From NCBI GenBank assembly GCA_009829735.1, contig CM020619.1, forward strand, positions 1,184,590 through 1,248,589: 64,000 nt of DNA. The letters are read 5' to 3'. Source of the stretch: Pyropia yezoensis (lineage: Eukaryota; Rhodophyta; Bangiophyceae; Bangiales; Bangiaceae). The stretch's first letter is position 1. Each line of letters starts with the position of its first letter. Both the position numbers and the translations under genes were made by a program. The notes beneath the pieces were generated by a model that made no database searches, was not told the DNA's origin, and saw only the letters and a program-made list of their open reading frames with translations. Below are positions 1-10,584 of the stretch, piece after piece.

Positions 1-1
1 G

Positions 2-469
2 ATTGTGGCGAGTTTGCCAGATGGCCTTAATGACCAGACCGGATTGGGGCTTTCGAGCTCGCAGGCGCAGGGGGAGTCCCTCCTTACGCCTATCTCAGGT
101 CGCCCCGAACAGGGGGCGACACCTGTGACTCCCAACGAGGGAGCCACACCATACTCGGTAGGGCGTACGCCCTACACGGGGGAGCTTCCCCCGGAAACGC
201 CGGCGGCTACACCAAGCGCGCCGCGCCAGACCATGGGCACTGAGGGTCAACTTACCCCAGTGCCACAGCGGCTGTTCCCTCAACGTGAGGTGCCGCCCAA
301 GATCCAGGTAGCCAACCCGGTCTACCAGAGGATCTTGGACTGTGAGACCTACGCCCTTCACAACAAGTCGGTGGCGTATGGTGCTGTCCAGACCCGAGCC
401 ATGGGCCGTGCCAAGAAGAATGCACTTCACTCTTTTGGGCACAAAGCGGAGTGGGATGGAACTCCCCCC
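2..469 (+). pseudogene. Element B1 gag, 5' part (split by family A)
   Basis: This open frame matches the middle of the Gag of the inverted relative B2 (32465-34411). It covers a Pro/Thr/Gly-rich stretch and the start of the capsid-like region (FGHKAEWDGTPP). The N-terminus lies left of the window. At 470 the frame runs into the LTR of family A and becomes meaningless. The Gag sequence resumes at 20122 with LRVFEFLRRFTKACDD, exactly where B2 continues without a break. This is therefore one gag gene interrupted by a later insertion, not a complete 246-residue protein. Confidence 0.9.
465..469. repeat. Target site duplication CCCCC, left copy
   Basis: The uninterrupted relative B2 has seven C between GGAACT and TCCGTG. 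B1 has six C on each side of the inserted element (464-469 and 20122-20127). Six plus six minus seven gives a 5-bp duplication, the usual length for Ty3/gypsy integrases. Its exact placement within the C-run is ambiguous. Confidence 0.8.
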
Positions 470-1041
470 TGTGGTATAAAACTCGATCCTCTCAGACACG
501 TGTCAATATCCCTCGGGGGAAAGGGACAGGTAACGCAGAAAGGGGAACTACGAGAATGGTATGCCTGTTGCCTCACGTGCCTGCTCGCAGAGCAAACAGA
601 TACGCACGGTAGTGCACACGGGGAAGAGGAAAGCAAACGCGCAGTTGTCTTTTTCCCTGAGGGCGCGGGCCGAGGGCGCCTCGCTGTCCCTCTTAACGTG
701 CATCTGGGGGAACCCCGGCACGTTGGCCCGGTAGCCCCCCCATAACCCCGAGTGGCCCCGACCCGAGTCTAACCTCGTCAGGTCGGGGGCCACTATCACT
801 ACTAATTCTATTCCCACTCACTAATCTCACACTCAAATTCTCTCAAATCAAGTCCCTCACAAATATGCAAAAACACATCAGAAATCCCTCTCTCGCGTGT
901 GGATAGCGTAGTCCACCGCATCCCAGTGCCGGGCACGGGCCACGGCCGCCAACCATCGCCACACGGCGGGCGTGTTCTGGCACCTGGTGCCCTCTGGTTG
1001 CAGTCCCGGGTCGGCGCCAAGTCGGGGCCAGGGATGCTACA
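470..1041 (-). repeat. Family A LTR (3' LTR of unit 1)
   Basis: This 572-bp sequence recurs at 9558-10132, in part at 10585-11056, and at 19550-20121. It starts TG and ends CA on either strand. A purine-rich tract on the minus strand abuts it at 1042, and on the far side the target duplication follows. Both fix it as the 3' LTR in the minus-strand sense. Confidence 0.93.
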
Positions 1042-1056
1042 TAGCTCCCTCCCTAG
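1042..1056 (-). promoter_or_regulatory. Polypurine tract, family A unit 1
   Basis: On the minus strand the sequence directly before the 3' LTR contains AGGGAGGGAG. This is the expected position and composition of the primer for plus-strand DNA synthesis in an LTR retrotransposon. Confidence 0.75.
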
Positions 1057-1227
1057 TCCGGCACGTCCTCGGGCCGAACCAGGTGCCACCGTGCACAGCC
1101 TCGAGCACGTCCACACCGGTGCCGGGGTCGAGCGTCTTCACCCCGGTCACAATCACTTGCCCCGATTCTGCCCCCCCCCCCTCCGCTCCTTCACCTTGGC
1201 CCTCTCGTTCCCCGGAGTCTGGACGGT

Positions 1228-3354
1228 ATGTCCAGTTCCGAGATCCAAGCTGGGCCCGTGGTTCCGGCGGCGAGTGTTGCGGAGGAGAACTCGGGTCGTC
1301 GTGCCCCTCTCCTGCCTCCGGTTCCTCGGATGTCGGTGCCGGCGCCGGTCGCCACGGCGGGGACGGATCGAGTTCCCCCGGCTTCCGCGATGCACCCGGT
1401 CGAGGCCCCCCCGGAGGGTCTCCCGGAGATGCTTCTTGGGCAGGACCCTCTGGCGGCCCGGCGTTACTCCACGGTGGTCGGCAACGCCGGCGCGGCCCAG
1501 TGCCAGCAGGATTGCATGGACCTCTGGCGCAAGGAACTCCAGCGCGGGGTCTTGATCGAGATGGACAAGGCACGTCTTCATACGGCGGACCAGATGCGCC
1601 TGGCACAAGACCGCTCCCAGAGCTTCTCGGGTTCCTCTTGGGTTGCTCGTCTGGAGGATCTCCCCTTCGCACTGGTACTGGATCTACCCTTGACCGAACG
1701 TCGCGTGTCCGCGTCCGTTCTCCGGTGGCCGGAGGAGGAAGGGTACGTCTACCGGGCGCTCAAGGTCTGGGACGAGGCGCTCAAGGGGTCGGGAAGCTTG
1801 AACTGCGACCCCCGTCCAAGCATGGTCGCTCTGGAGCCGCCTTTCTTGACCCGGAAATACTCCAAGTTGTCGCCGGCACGGGAGCAGGGTGAGCGACGCG
1901 GGCGTCAGCGTGACTTCCTTGTGAGCTGCAACCACCAGGAGTTCTGGAAGCTGGACAAGGCTAACCGGGCGGCATACTACCCCAAGGTCATCCCGCAGCA
2001 GCAGGAAGTCGAGATCCCGGTCGGGTTTGCTCCTTCCAGCATCCCTTGCACCTGGTACTTCTTGGACGCCTTGACTCAGGCGTCGATCAAGGGCTTCTTC
2101 CACTCAATCCCGTACATGATGTACACGTCCGAGATGACAGTCTTGGCGGCCAACCACTGGCTTCATGAGGTCTTGGTGTCCAACCGTCTTTGGTTTCTCC
2201 CTGACCTCCTGATGGTCTGGATTGTCGACAAGTTGACCGTCGACTTCCTGTGCAGCCAGGACGAGGAGTACAAGGAGCTCTTCCAGGCGATGATCGACTT
2301 CCGGCGTCTGGTGCCGGTGCATGACCGGAACTTCTTGAACGCGATTGCCGACCAGAACCGCCCGCGTCGGGATGGCTTCGGTTGGGCGCAGGTGGTCTAC
2401 CAGTCTTCTCCGGCCAAGGTGCAGCTGGCGACGCCGCTTCCGGCGTGGCCGCAGCTAGGTAGCTTTCCTGCTCCGGCCGCCCTTGATCTTCTGCCAGTTG
2501 GGCCGCCGGTGCAGGAATCGGGATGGGCCGCGGCGGTCGGTCGGGCGTCTGCGGCGGCTCCGCTTCCTCTTGTTGCCCCTGTCGCCCCGGTCGCCTCGGT
2601 CGCCTCGCCTGAACCGTCACCGGCGCGTCCGCGCCCTGTTCCGGCTGTGCCAGTACTTCAAGCTCCTCCGGCACCGCGCTTGTCTGCGGCGAGTCTGGGA
2701 GTGGCCGTGCGGTCGCCGATTACTCCGGCCGCTCTACCCCGGACGCCTTCTTCCAACGCCGGCGGCGCTGTGCCTCCGCTGGAGTTGGGTACTCCGGTCT
2801 CGGGGGCCGTTGTGGACCGTCCGGTAGTGTCATCCTCGGGCCGGTTCGAGATTCCGGCGCCGACTCTGCGCCTTACCCGCTTCCGGGTGCCTGACTGGTA
2901 CCTGAACCAAGGTGGTCCAACATGCGACCAGTACGACGTCGGCATGATTGAAGACCAGCTGGGTCGTCTTCCGGTGCAGGTTGAAGGCGTCGGGTCCTCT
3001 CTGGTGCTGGGTACTTACGCCAGCGTCTTGAACGACGTGGTCGACCGGGTGTTTGCTTGCGCGGACAGCGGCCAGATGTCGAACAACCCGGTGGTTGGCG
3101 AACTTCTGGCGACTTTGACGCGGCATGGCCTGGCCCAGCAGTGGTCAGAGACCTTCACGGGCTTCCAGCGGCGCCGACGGACATATCTGGATGAGCGGGA
3201 GCCACCGGCAACTACTGGTACTACTCCGATGGCGTCATACCGGGATGCGCCGCGTCCACCGCACTACGTCATCCCGTCTTCCTCCGGTTCCCGTCGTACC
3301 GCGGAGGCAGCGCCGGAGGACACTCCCGCGGCTCAGCGTCCGCGCCGGGAGTAG
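1228..3354 (+). CDS. Family A antisense accessory ORF (aORF-A)
   Basis: This is a 708-codon ATG-initiated frame running opposite to gag-pol, between pol and the 3' LTR. It ends 145 bp from the pol stop, so the two genes converge. No known domain is recognised. The protein has a Pro/Ala-rich N-terminus, a central region rich in aromatic residues (YYPK near residue 250, then EVEIPVGF, WLHEV near 311 and LWFLP), a long Ala/Pro/Val linker, a second folded-looking block (RFRVPDWYLNQGG), and a basic tail with RRRR and QRPRRE. The central motifs recur in the same order in the antisense ORF of family B (25133-27076), which suggests homology. No signal peptide or clear membrane span is seen. Its function is unknown. 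The conservation argues that it is a real gene. Confidence 0.8.
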   Translation: MSSSEIQAGPVVPAASVAEENSGRRAPLLPPVPRMSVPAPVATAGTDRVPPASAMHPVEAPPEGLPEMLLGQDPLAARRYSTVVGNAGAAQCQQDCMDLWRKELQRGVLIEMDKARLHTADQMRLAQDRSQSFSGSSWVARLEDLPFALVLDLPLTERRVSASVLRWPEEEGYVYRALKVWDEALKGSGSLNCDPRPSMVALEPPFLTRKYSKLSPAREQGERRGRQRDFLVSCNHQEFWKLDKANRAAYYPKVIPQQQEVEIPVGFAPSSIPCTWYFLDALTQASIKGFFHSIPYMMYTSEMTVLAANHWLHEVLVSNRLWFLPDLLMVWIVDKLTVDFLCSQDEEYKELFQAMIDFRRLVPVHDRNFLNAIADQNRPRRDGFGWAQVVYQSSPAKVQLATPLPAWPQLGSFPAPAALDLLPVGPPVQESGWAAAVGRASAAAPLPLVAPVAPVASVASPEPSPARPRPVPAVPVLQAPPAPRLSAASLGVAVRSPITPAALPRTPSSNAGGAVPPLELGTPVSGAVVDRPVVSSSGRFEIPAPTLRLTRFRVPDWYLNQGGPTCDQYDVGMIEDQLGRLPVQVEGVGSSLVLGTYASVLNDVVDRVFACADSGQMSNNPVVGELLATLTRHGLAQQWSETFTGFQRRRRTYLDEREPPATTGTTPMASYRDAPRPPHYVIPSSSGSRRTAEAAPEDTPAAQRPRRE

Positions 3355-3499
3355 TAGTTGGAGGCAAGGAGGGTGAGGGTCTTGGGAGAAGCGAGGAGGG
3401 AAGAGGCGGAGAGAAGGGTTGCTCGAGCGGGTGCTTGTTTTCCTTGATTGTTCCATGCTTGCATTGCGTGTTCTCCTTGATATACCCGTTCCCTTCTTC

Positions 3500-6400
3500 T
3501 CAATCCTCTTGTTCCGCATCCGTTGCGGGTGAGCTCGTCTCGTCCCGAGGGTCGTGGGTGGCCCCGTCCTCTTGGTCCTCCTCCGTGTCCGACTCCAGAA
3601 TCTTGCCGGCTCTGGCCACGGGAGTGCCCTCAATCCCGTTCCGTCGCGTGTAGGCACAGACGTCCGCGATGGGTAGCCGGTTTGAGGGTTCCCATGTATC
3701 ATCTGCCGGGTTGAAACCGAACCAGCGTACTCGCAGGTACAGGCGTCCATCTCTCCAGGCATGGTCGACAAACTTGACGTAGACAAATTCCCGACCTTCT
3801 TCTTGGGATAGCCAGGGTATCGCAGTCCGCTTACGCCGGGTCAAGTCCCGTTGGCTTGGCGGTGGAGCTCGGGTGACATGGTCGCTGCTCACCCGGTACG
3901 GAGAGCCATCCACGTCTAGAAGGAAGGTCCAGCCATCCGTATTGAGAATCTCATAAGGTCCATCCGTCCTAGAGTCCAGCTTCCCCCGGGTCTTGCTATG
4001 GTTGTCCACAAAAACCCAGTCGCCACCACCCAGTTCCTTGTTCTTTTCCCGGACACCCTTGTCATAGTCCCGCTTGTATCGCTCCTGGGTCTTTGAAATT
4101 GACTCCTTGACTCTTGGGAGCAGGAGCTTTAGTTGTTCCAGGAACTCATCCTTTGCCTTGGGACCTGACTTCAGTGCAGGCTGGAGACCATCCGGTATTC
4201 TTTCCAGGGAGAAGTTGGTCAGCCGCCTCGGGGTGACAAAGTCGAGTGGAGCGACTCCCGTTGTCCGGTGAACTCGGGAGTTGTAGGCTAGAGTGAGGAC
4301 AGCCAGGAGCTCGTCCCAGTCTTCTTGGTGCTCCTCCACGTAGTGCCGTAGCATGTCCACTAGGGTCCGGTTGAATCGTTCCACCTGGCCGTTCGTTTGA
4401 GGGTGGTACGTCGTGGTGTACAAGTTCTTGATGCCCATCAGGTCACAGACTCCTTGGAAGAACAGGGATGCAAACTGGGGACCGTTGTCGGTTAAGACGG
4501 AGTCTGGAGGGCCGTAGGCAGCTATCCAGTACTCGCAGAAGGCCGACGTGACATCCAGAGCCGTGATGGTTCTCAACGGGATTGCTCGAGTGAACTTGGA
4601 GAACCGGTCACAAATGATGAGCAGGTATATGTTGCCACTGGAGGTCTCAGGTAGGGGCCCCAGGATGTCCATGCTTAAGCTTGCAAAGGGCTCCGCCGCA
4701 GGGAATAGGCGTAGCTTAGAAGTCTTCTTCCTCTGGGACAACCGGTTCCTTGCACAAGAAATACAAGCCTCCAGGCACTTATGGACGTCACTGGCCATGG
4801 TTTCCCAGTAATAATGTCGTCTCATGGAAGCATACATCCGATTGATACCAGGATGTCCGGCCTGGGGAGACGAGTGCTCCAGGCGTAGGATGTCAGTCCG
4901 TAGGCTCCGGGGTACGTAGACTTGAGTTGCCCCATCGAAGGGTGACACCCGTACCAGGAGTCCGTCTGTAGACTCGGAGAAGCGACTGTTCCGGTTCAGG
5001 TCCATTTGGTGGCGAAGCTCCAAGCATTGAGGGTCCGTCAATTGTGCCTCCAGCATCCGGTGAATGGTTACCGGTTGATGAGCGTCAGGTGTCTCGTACA
5101 GGGGAGCGTGCCAGCCACGTCCGACATTCGGGAGGATGAAGCAAGGTATTTCCTCCGGGATAGGACCGGTATCGGCTGCAGGAGTCTCCAGCCGGGACAT
5201 GGTGTCGGCGCAGTGGTGCTCCCTCCCTGCTCTGGTGCACACCTTGTACTTGAACTCCGAAAGGCGTAGGCGCCACCGGGCGACCCTTCCTTGACTGCTG
5301 TCCATGCATAGCAGCCACCTTAGACTGGCGTGGTCCGTCCGGATGAGGAACTCTTGTCCTTCAAGATATGGACGTAATAGGAAGCAAGCCCAGACGACCG
5401 CCAAGCACTCGCGCTCGGTCGTCGAATAGTTCTTCTCGGCTGGAGTCAAGACGCGACTGTAGTAGCCTATCGGGAGGAAGTGCCCATCAGGTTGCTGTTG
5501 GAGTAGTGAGCACCCCACCTGGACGCCACAGGCGTCAGTCTCCAGAACAAACTGACCCTCCCGCTTGGGTAACGCCAGTACTGGAGTGGTGGTCAGGCGC
5601 TTCTTGAGCTCTTCGAAGGCTGCTGTCTGCTTCTCGTCGAACACCGGGAGTTGTGCTGGAAGCTTCTTGCTAGTAAGCTTGGTCAAGGGCCGGGCAATCA
5701 GAGCGTAGTCTCGTACGAACCGGCGGTAGACGTTGCACATACCCAGGAAGCTCTTGAGTTCCGTCTGGGTTTTAGGTTGCCGTGCATGCCGGAGGGCCTT
5801 GATGTTCTTCTCATTGACTCGGAGCTCCCCCGGACTCAGCACGTGCCCCAGGTACTCCACCTCAGTCTCAAACAGGTGGCACTTCTCGGCCTTGAGGGTA
5901 ACTCCAGCCTTGGACAGGAGGGCCAGGACTTCTCGAAGGTGCTCCAGGTGTTCCGCTGGGGTCTTGGAGAAAACGATGATGTCGTCCAGGTAGACCAAAC
6001 ATGTTCTCCACCTTAGCCCCGACAGGATGATGTCGATGGCTCTCTGGAAGGTTGCCGGGGCATTCGTGAGACCAAAAGGGAGACGCTTGCACCGGAATAG
6101 TCCCATGTGGCACGTGAAGGTAGTCTTGTCCTTGTCCTCATCAGCCAGAGGGATCTGCCAGTAACCGGCATTACAATCCAGCGTCGAGAAGAGGGTGGCA
6201 TCACCAAGAAAGTCGAGGCAATCATCCATCCGGGGTATCGGGTATACATCCTTGACTGTCATCTCGTTCAGGCGTCTGTAGTCAACGCAGAAACGGAAGT
6301 GACCGCCAGGTTTCGGGACGACTACCACCGGGAAAGCCCACTCGCCATCAGACGGCTCGATAACATCCATCTTGAGCATCTTGTTAACGTGCTTCTCAAT

Positions 6401-7599
6401 CTCATCCCGGCGATGAGGTCCAGCCCGGTATGGGTGCATGTGCACTGGTTTGGCATCTGGCTTGAGTTGAATCCGGTGTAGGGTGGCGTCCATCTTGCCC
6501 AGCTCTCCGGACCACAGGTGCCGATGTTCCTGGAGAAGCTTCTCCAGTGCCTCCTTCAAGTCGAGAGGGACGTTTTCTTGGTTGACCTTCGGCATCCCGG
6601 GCGGTGCTTGTTCGGGCTTCGGAGTAGTACGGCCAGCCTGCTCTTGTTCCGGAGGTTCGTCTAAGGCCGTCAAGTTGGATGCCAGCTCTTGTTGCAGGTT
6701 CAAGAGGTCTTCCTTGCTCATAGCGCGGGCGGACCCCCGGTAAGGCTCTGCTGTACCAACTCGAGTGCCCTTGGCGAGGGTTATTGGCTTCCGGCTCACG
6801 TTGACGATCAGCACCGAGAACGGGGTGTGCCGCTCCACCTTCTTGTGATGTCCATGGGCTAGGTATAATCGGTGTTTCGCCAGAAATTCCTTGCGTCCGT
6901 AGATCAGGCATTGACCTGCAGTCCGGGTCGTGACTTGAACCTTGGTCTCCGAGCGAGGAGGTAGGAGCACCGGTTTGATGAGGGTCAAGGTAGAGGGTGG
7001 GATGCGTTCCTTCTGGTTCTTGGCCACACGAACCTTGGTGTCCAGGTGCTCCAGCACTGGTGACACAAACCCATGGTTGAACTGCACCTTTCCTTCTCCG
7101 GGTAGGATGCTCTTGACATGCTGCTTCTGGAAGTCCCAGCCTAGGATGAGGGGGACTGATAAGGTCTTGACTACTAGAAAGGGAAAAAGCATTGGTTCAT
7201 TGTTGACATAGATGGCGACGGGAAGACGGCCAAGCGGTCGTAGGGTTTGACCTGATGCGTCTACAATATGGGTTCTGGTAGGCGCTCTCCAGGCATGTCG
7301 ACGCCAGCCCGGAGGTAACAGGTTCTCAGTGATGACGCTTGGTCCGGCTCCCGTGTCGACCACCGGCGTAACAGCTTGGGGGAGGCTATCCCCCACACGC
7401 ATACGAGCATTAATCTTGAGGTTTTCCTTACGCAGGACGAGCAAGGTCCCCTTGAACAAACAGGGTGTCCAGGCGGCTACCGGTTGAGCAGGTAACTGCC
7501 GTCCTTTCTCCCGGCACGCAAGGGGAGAACAGGTAGAAGTACCCTGCCGTCGGAGATTCGGGAAGACACTTGGGGAGAGCGCCTGCCCTACTCGTTTCC
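3500..7599 (-). CDS. Family A pol: PR-RT-RNase H-integrase-chromodomain
   Basis: The polyprotein frame is open from the gag overlap to 3500. In order it shows an aspartic protease (VVDTGAGPS), reverse transcriptase (FCVDYRRLN and the catalytic YLDD in VYLDDIIVFS), RNase H (ETDACG, TTERE, RTDHASLRWLL), integrase with an HHCC zinc module and the D,D,E residues (MDILGPLP, LTDNGPQFAS, NGQVERFNR), and a C-terminal chromodomain (RWFGFNPADDTWEP). This order is that of a Ty3/gypsy chromovirus. The catalytic residues that can be checked are intact. There is no ATG at the start of the frame. It overlaps gag in the -1 frame and is entered through the GGGAAAC heptamer at 7594-7600. Confidence 0.95.
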
Positions 7600-9348
7600 C
7601 GGATCCGAGGAGTCCTTAGAGGTTTCGGTCTCCAGGTCAAAGTCCGTGGGAGCTTCCCTTGCCAGAGCCTCCGTGATGCTCTGTAAGGTTGCCACTCGGA
7701 TGGCATATACCTGTGCCTTGTCCATCTTGGAGGGTGCCCGCCGGTCAGCCCAGTTAACCGCCTTTGCAAACACCAGTCCTTGACGCTTGAGTTTCTCCTG
7801 GAGATCCTTGGGAATGGTCGGGCACTGGTAGGACATATGATCCTTCTTCTGGCAGAGCCAGCAAGACCGGAATCGCTGGTTCCTGATCTGCTTGGGGGCG
7901 ACCAGGGAAGGTTGCTCCTTAGAAACGAAGCCGCCCCACTTGTCCCTTGACTCCATGGGTGAGGCCTCGCCAACTGCGAGTACCGGTACAGGGTTATCAC
8001 CTCCCTTATACTTGTCGGGTCCGGGACGAACTCACGACAACGGCTTGGGAGTTGATACCATAGGAGCCTGGAGGGCCTTGGCTTGCCGGTGCTTGCCCTG
8101 GGTATAGGCCATCAACTGCTGGAAGGTATGTTCTTGATGTTCCTGGTTGTAGTTCTCCGCATCCACTTGAAGATATTCAGGAAGCCCCTCCGAGAAGATC
8201 ATCTTGAGCCTGTCCTCAGGGTAAACGTTGCCACAAGCATCGCTCATCTCCCGGACACGACGGGCGAACGCCTCTGGAGTCTCTTGTCTCTCCATGGTTG
8301 CCCGGTTCAGCCTACCGACTGCCTTACGCAGGGAGTCCGCGTCTGCGTAGTTGGACAGGAGCCAGTTGACCGCCTCCGGATAACTCGCGACGGTACGTCC
8401 AACAATGTGCCCGGCAGAGTCTGGTAGAACCTGTGCAAACCGCTGTTCCGCTTCTCCGGTCATGAAGTTAATCAGGAGATAGAGAGCCTTGCCCTCGGAC
8501 ACATCGTTGTCATTGCATGCCTTGACAAACCGGCGCAGGAAGGCAAAGATAAGCGCCGGTCTCTTCCCGGAAAACTTAGGATGTCCCCCAAAACTCGGCT
8601 GCATTCGCCGGCTCAGGGATGCCATCTTCTTGGCCATCTTCCGGGTGTAACCTTGGTCTTGGTTCTCCAGCCGGTAGTTACCCCAATACGTGACCTTGTT
8701 CAGGGTGGCATCTCCCACTTGGTGGGCAGGGAAGTCGAACTCGACTAGCCTGCGCCGGGTAGGACCGGGAGATGCATCCCAGTCATATCCCTCCTCAGAG
8801 CTGGAGGAACTGGTCTCGCTGGTGCTAGAGCGACGGCGACGACGCCGACGCCTACGGCTGCTCCGGTTACCGGTCTTGGAGCTCCCTGCCCCATAGGACG
8901 CAAGGGGAGGAAAAGCTTGGCCGGTCCCAGGAGTCGAAGTCTCAGGAAGACCCGTAGAGCCAGTCATAGCGGTGCCTCTGGCACTGCCAGTGCCCACAGG
9001 AAGAGGTGTATACACCCAGCTGCCATGTGTGGGTCCAGGAGTAAACACACCAGGGGCTATCCCTGGAGGTTGAAGAGTAGAACCGACAGGAGGGAGACGT
9101 CTGCTGCGAGCGGACTCGAACGCCGTTGACCCCGGGGTGGCTCCCACAGGAGGAACAGCCGGAGGAACGGGAGCAGGCGGTACTTGGCCGCCTGTAGACT
9201 CCAGTCCACTACCGGATGTCACGCCCAGGTCTGCTTCACCCGTAGGGAGAACGCCGGGTTGGGCACCGTCCCCCGCGGTGACCAGGGATGCGTCAAGGGA
9301 CGCGGGGTCTACCCCTTCGGGCACCGTCGTGCCAGGGAGGGTAGCCAT
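7588..9348 (-). CDS. Family A gag (CA and NC), with in-frame TGA
   Basis: Translation starts at an ATG (MATLPGTTVP). A Pro/Thr/Gly-rich N-terminus is followed by a run of ten arginines and an acidic Ser cluster, then a retrotransposon capsid region (FLRRFVKACNDND... FARRVREMSDACG), in all 438 residues. A TGA at 8032-8034 interrupts the frame. The same frame then continues for 147 codons and contains a CCHC zinc knuckle (CWLCQKKDHMSYQC) before the final TAG at 7588. Nucleocapsid thus lies beyond an in-frame stop. This could be stop-codon readthrough, a nonsense mutation, or splicing, since a GTGAGT donor-like string overlaps the TGA. Confidence 0.85.
7594..7600 (-). promoter_or_regulatory. Putative -1 frameshift slippery site GGGAAAC, unit 1
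   Basis: On the minus strand the last gag codons are CCG GGA AAC GAG TAG. The heptamer G GGA AAC fits X XXY YYZ in the gag frame. A one-base backward slip gives GGG AAA CGA GTA, and this is exactly the pol frame, which then stays open into the protease. The heptamer lies two codons before the gag stop. A downstream pseudoknot was not resolved by eye. Confidence 0.75.
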
Positions 9349-9535
9349 GTTGGTCTCTTGACAGCCACAGTCCAGTTACCTGCGTGTCCAAAGATCGCAA
9401 GACCACAAGAGAGGGGTTGGAGAGCCAGGAATGGGGTTCCCGTGAACGGCTGCAAATAATTCCCAAACCACAGAAAAAGACAGAATAGGAACAACGCAAC
9501 CGCTGCTCCCAAATGTCTCTTCTCAAACACTCCAA

Positions 9536-9553
9536 TCCCCTGCTGCTCCACCA
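9536..9553 (-). promoter_or_regulatory. Primer binding site, family A unit 1
   Basis: On the minus strand, four bases after the 5' LTR end, the sequence reads TGGTGGAGCAGCAGGGGA. It begins with the TGG expected to pair with a tRNA CCA end. The implied tRNA has discriminator A73 and a 5' acceptor strand GGAGCAG. The tRNA was not identified. The same 18 bases serve family B at 34511-34528. Confidence 0.75.
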
Positions 9554-9557
9554 AATA

Positions 9558-10132
9558 TGTGGTATAAAACTCGATCCTCTCAGACACGTGTCAATATCCC
9601 TCGGGGGAAAGGGACAGGTAACGCAGAAAGGGGAACTACGAGAATGGTATGCCTGTTGCCTCACGTGCCCTGCTAGCAGAGCAAAACAGATACGCACGGT
9701 AGTGCACACGGGGAAGAGGAAAGCAAACGCGCAGTTGTCTTTTTCCCTGAGGGCGCGGGCCGAGGGCGCCTCGCTGTCCCTCTTAACGTGCATCTGGGGG
9801 AACCCCGGCACGTTGGCCCGGTAGCCCCCCCCATAACCCCGAGTGGCCCCGACCCGAGTCTAACCTCGTCAGGTCGGGGGCCACTATCACTACTAATTCT
9901 ATTCCCACTCACTAATCTCACACTCAAATTCTCTCAAATCAAGTCCCTCACAAATATGCAAAAACACATCAGAAATCCCTCTCTCGCGTGTGGATAGCGT
10001 AGTCCACCGCATCCCAGTGCCGGGCACGGGCCACGGCCGCCAACCATCGCCACACGGCGGGCGTGTTCTGGCACCTGGTGCCCTCTGGTTGCAGTCCCGG
10101 GTCGGCGCCAAGTCGGGGCCAGGGATGCTACA
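9558..10132 (-). repeat. Family A LTR (5' LTR of unit 1)
   Basis: This is a copy of the LTR at 470-1041 with a few 1-base indels. The PBS lies next to it on the internal side. On the other side come 15 bases equal to the PPT region (10133-10147) and then the N-run, so the sequence again enters an internal region before the gap. Confidence 0.92.
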
Positions 10133-10147
10133 TAGCTCCCTCCCTAG

Positions 10148-10584
10148 NNNNNNNNNNNNNNNNNNNNNNNNNNNNNNNNNNNNNNNNNNNNNNNNNNNNN
10201 NNNNNNNNNNNNNNNNNNNNNNNNNNNNNNNNNNNNNNNNNNNNNNNNNNNNNNNNNNNNNNNNNNNNNNNNNNNNNNNNNNNNNNNNNNNNNNNNNNNN
10301 NNNNNNNNNNNNNNNNNNNNNNNNNNNNNNNNNNNNNNNNNNNNNNNNNNNNNNNNNNNNNNNNNNNNNNNNNNNNNNNNNNNNNNNNNNNNNNNNNNNN
10401 NNNNNNNNNNNNNNNNNNNNNNNNNNNNNNNNNNNNNNNNNNNNNNNNNNNNNNNNNNNNNNNNNNNNNNNNNNNNNNNNNNNNNNNNNNNNNNNNNNNN
10501 NNNNNNNNNNNNNNNNNNNNNNNNNNNNNNNNNNNNNNNNNNNNNNNNNNNNNNNNNNNNNNNNNNNNNNNNNNNNNNNNNNNN
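10148..10584. other. Assembly gap (437 N)
   Basis: This is a run of undetermined bases. Left of it the sequence ends just inside an internal region after a full LTR. Right of it the sequence begins in the middle of another LTR copy. Contig ends that both lie in the same repeat would give this picture, so the gap size and the unit count are unreliable. Confidence 0.98.

Noticed and set aside
8030..8095. A small intron removing the TGA in family A gag (GTGAGT ... CTCGCAG)
   Set aside because: The 62-bp interval is not a multiple of three, so joining would break the nucleocapsid frame. It is mentioned only as an alternative.
3500..9461. Plus-strand frames of 60-170 codons opposite gag and pol (for example 5651-6016 and 6107-6481)
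   Set aside because: They mirror conserved pol or gag on the other strand, have no independent features, and repeat in unit 2 only because the DNA is repeated.
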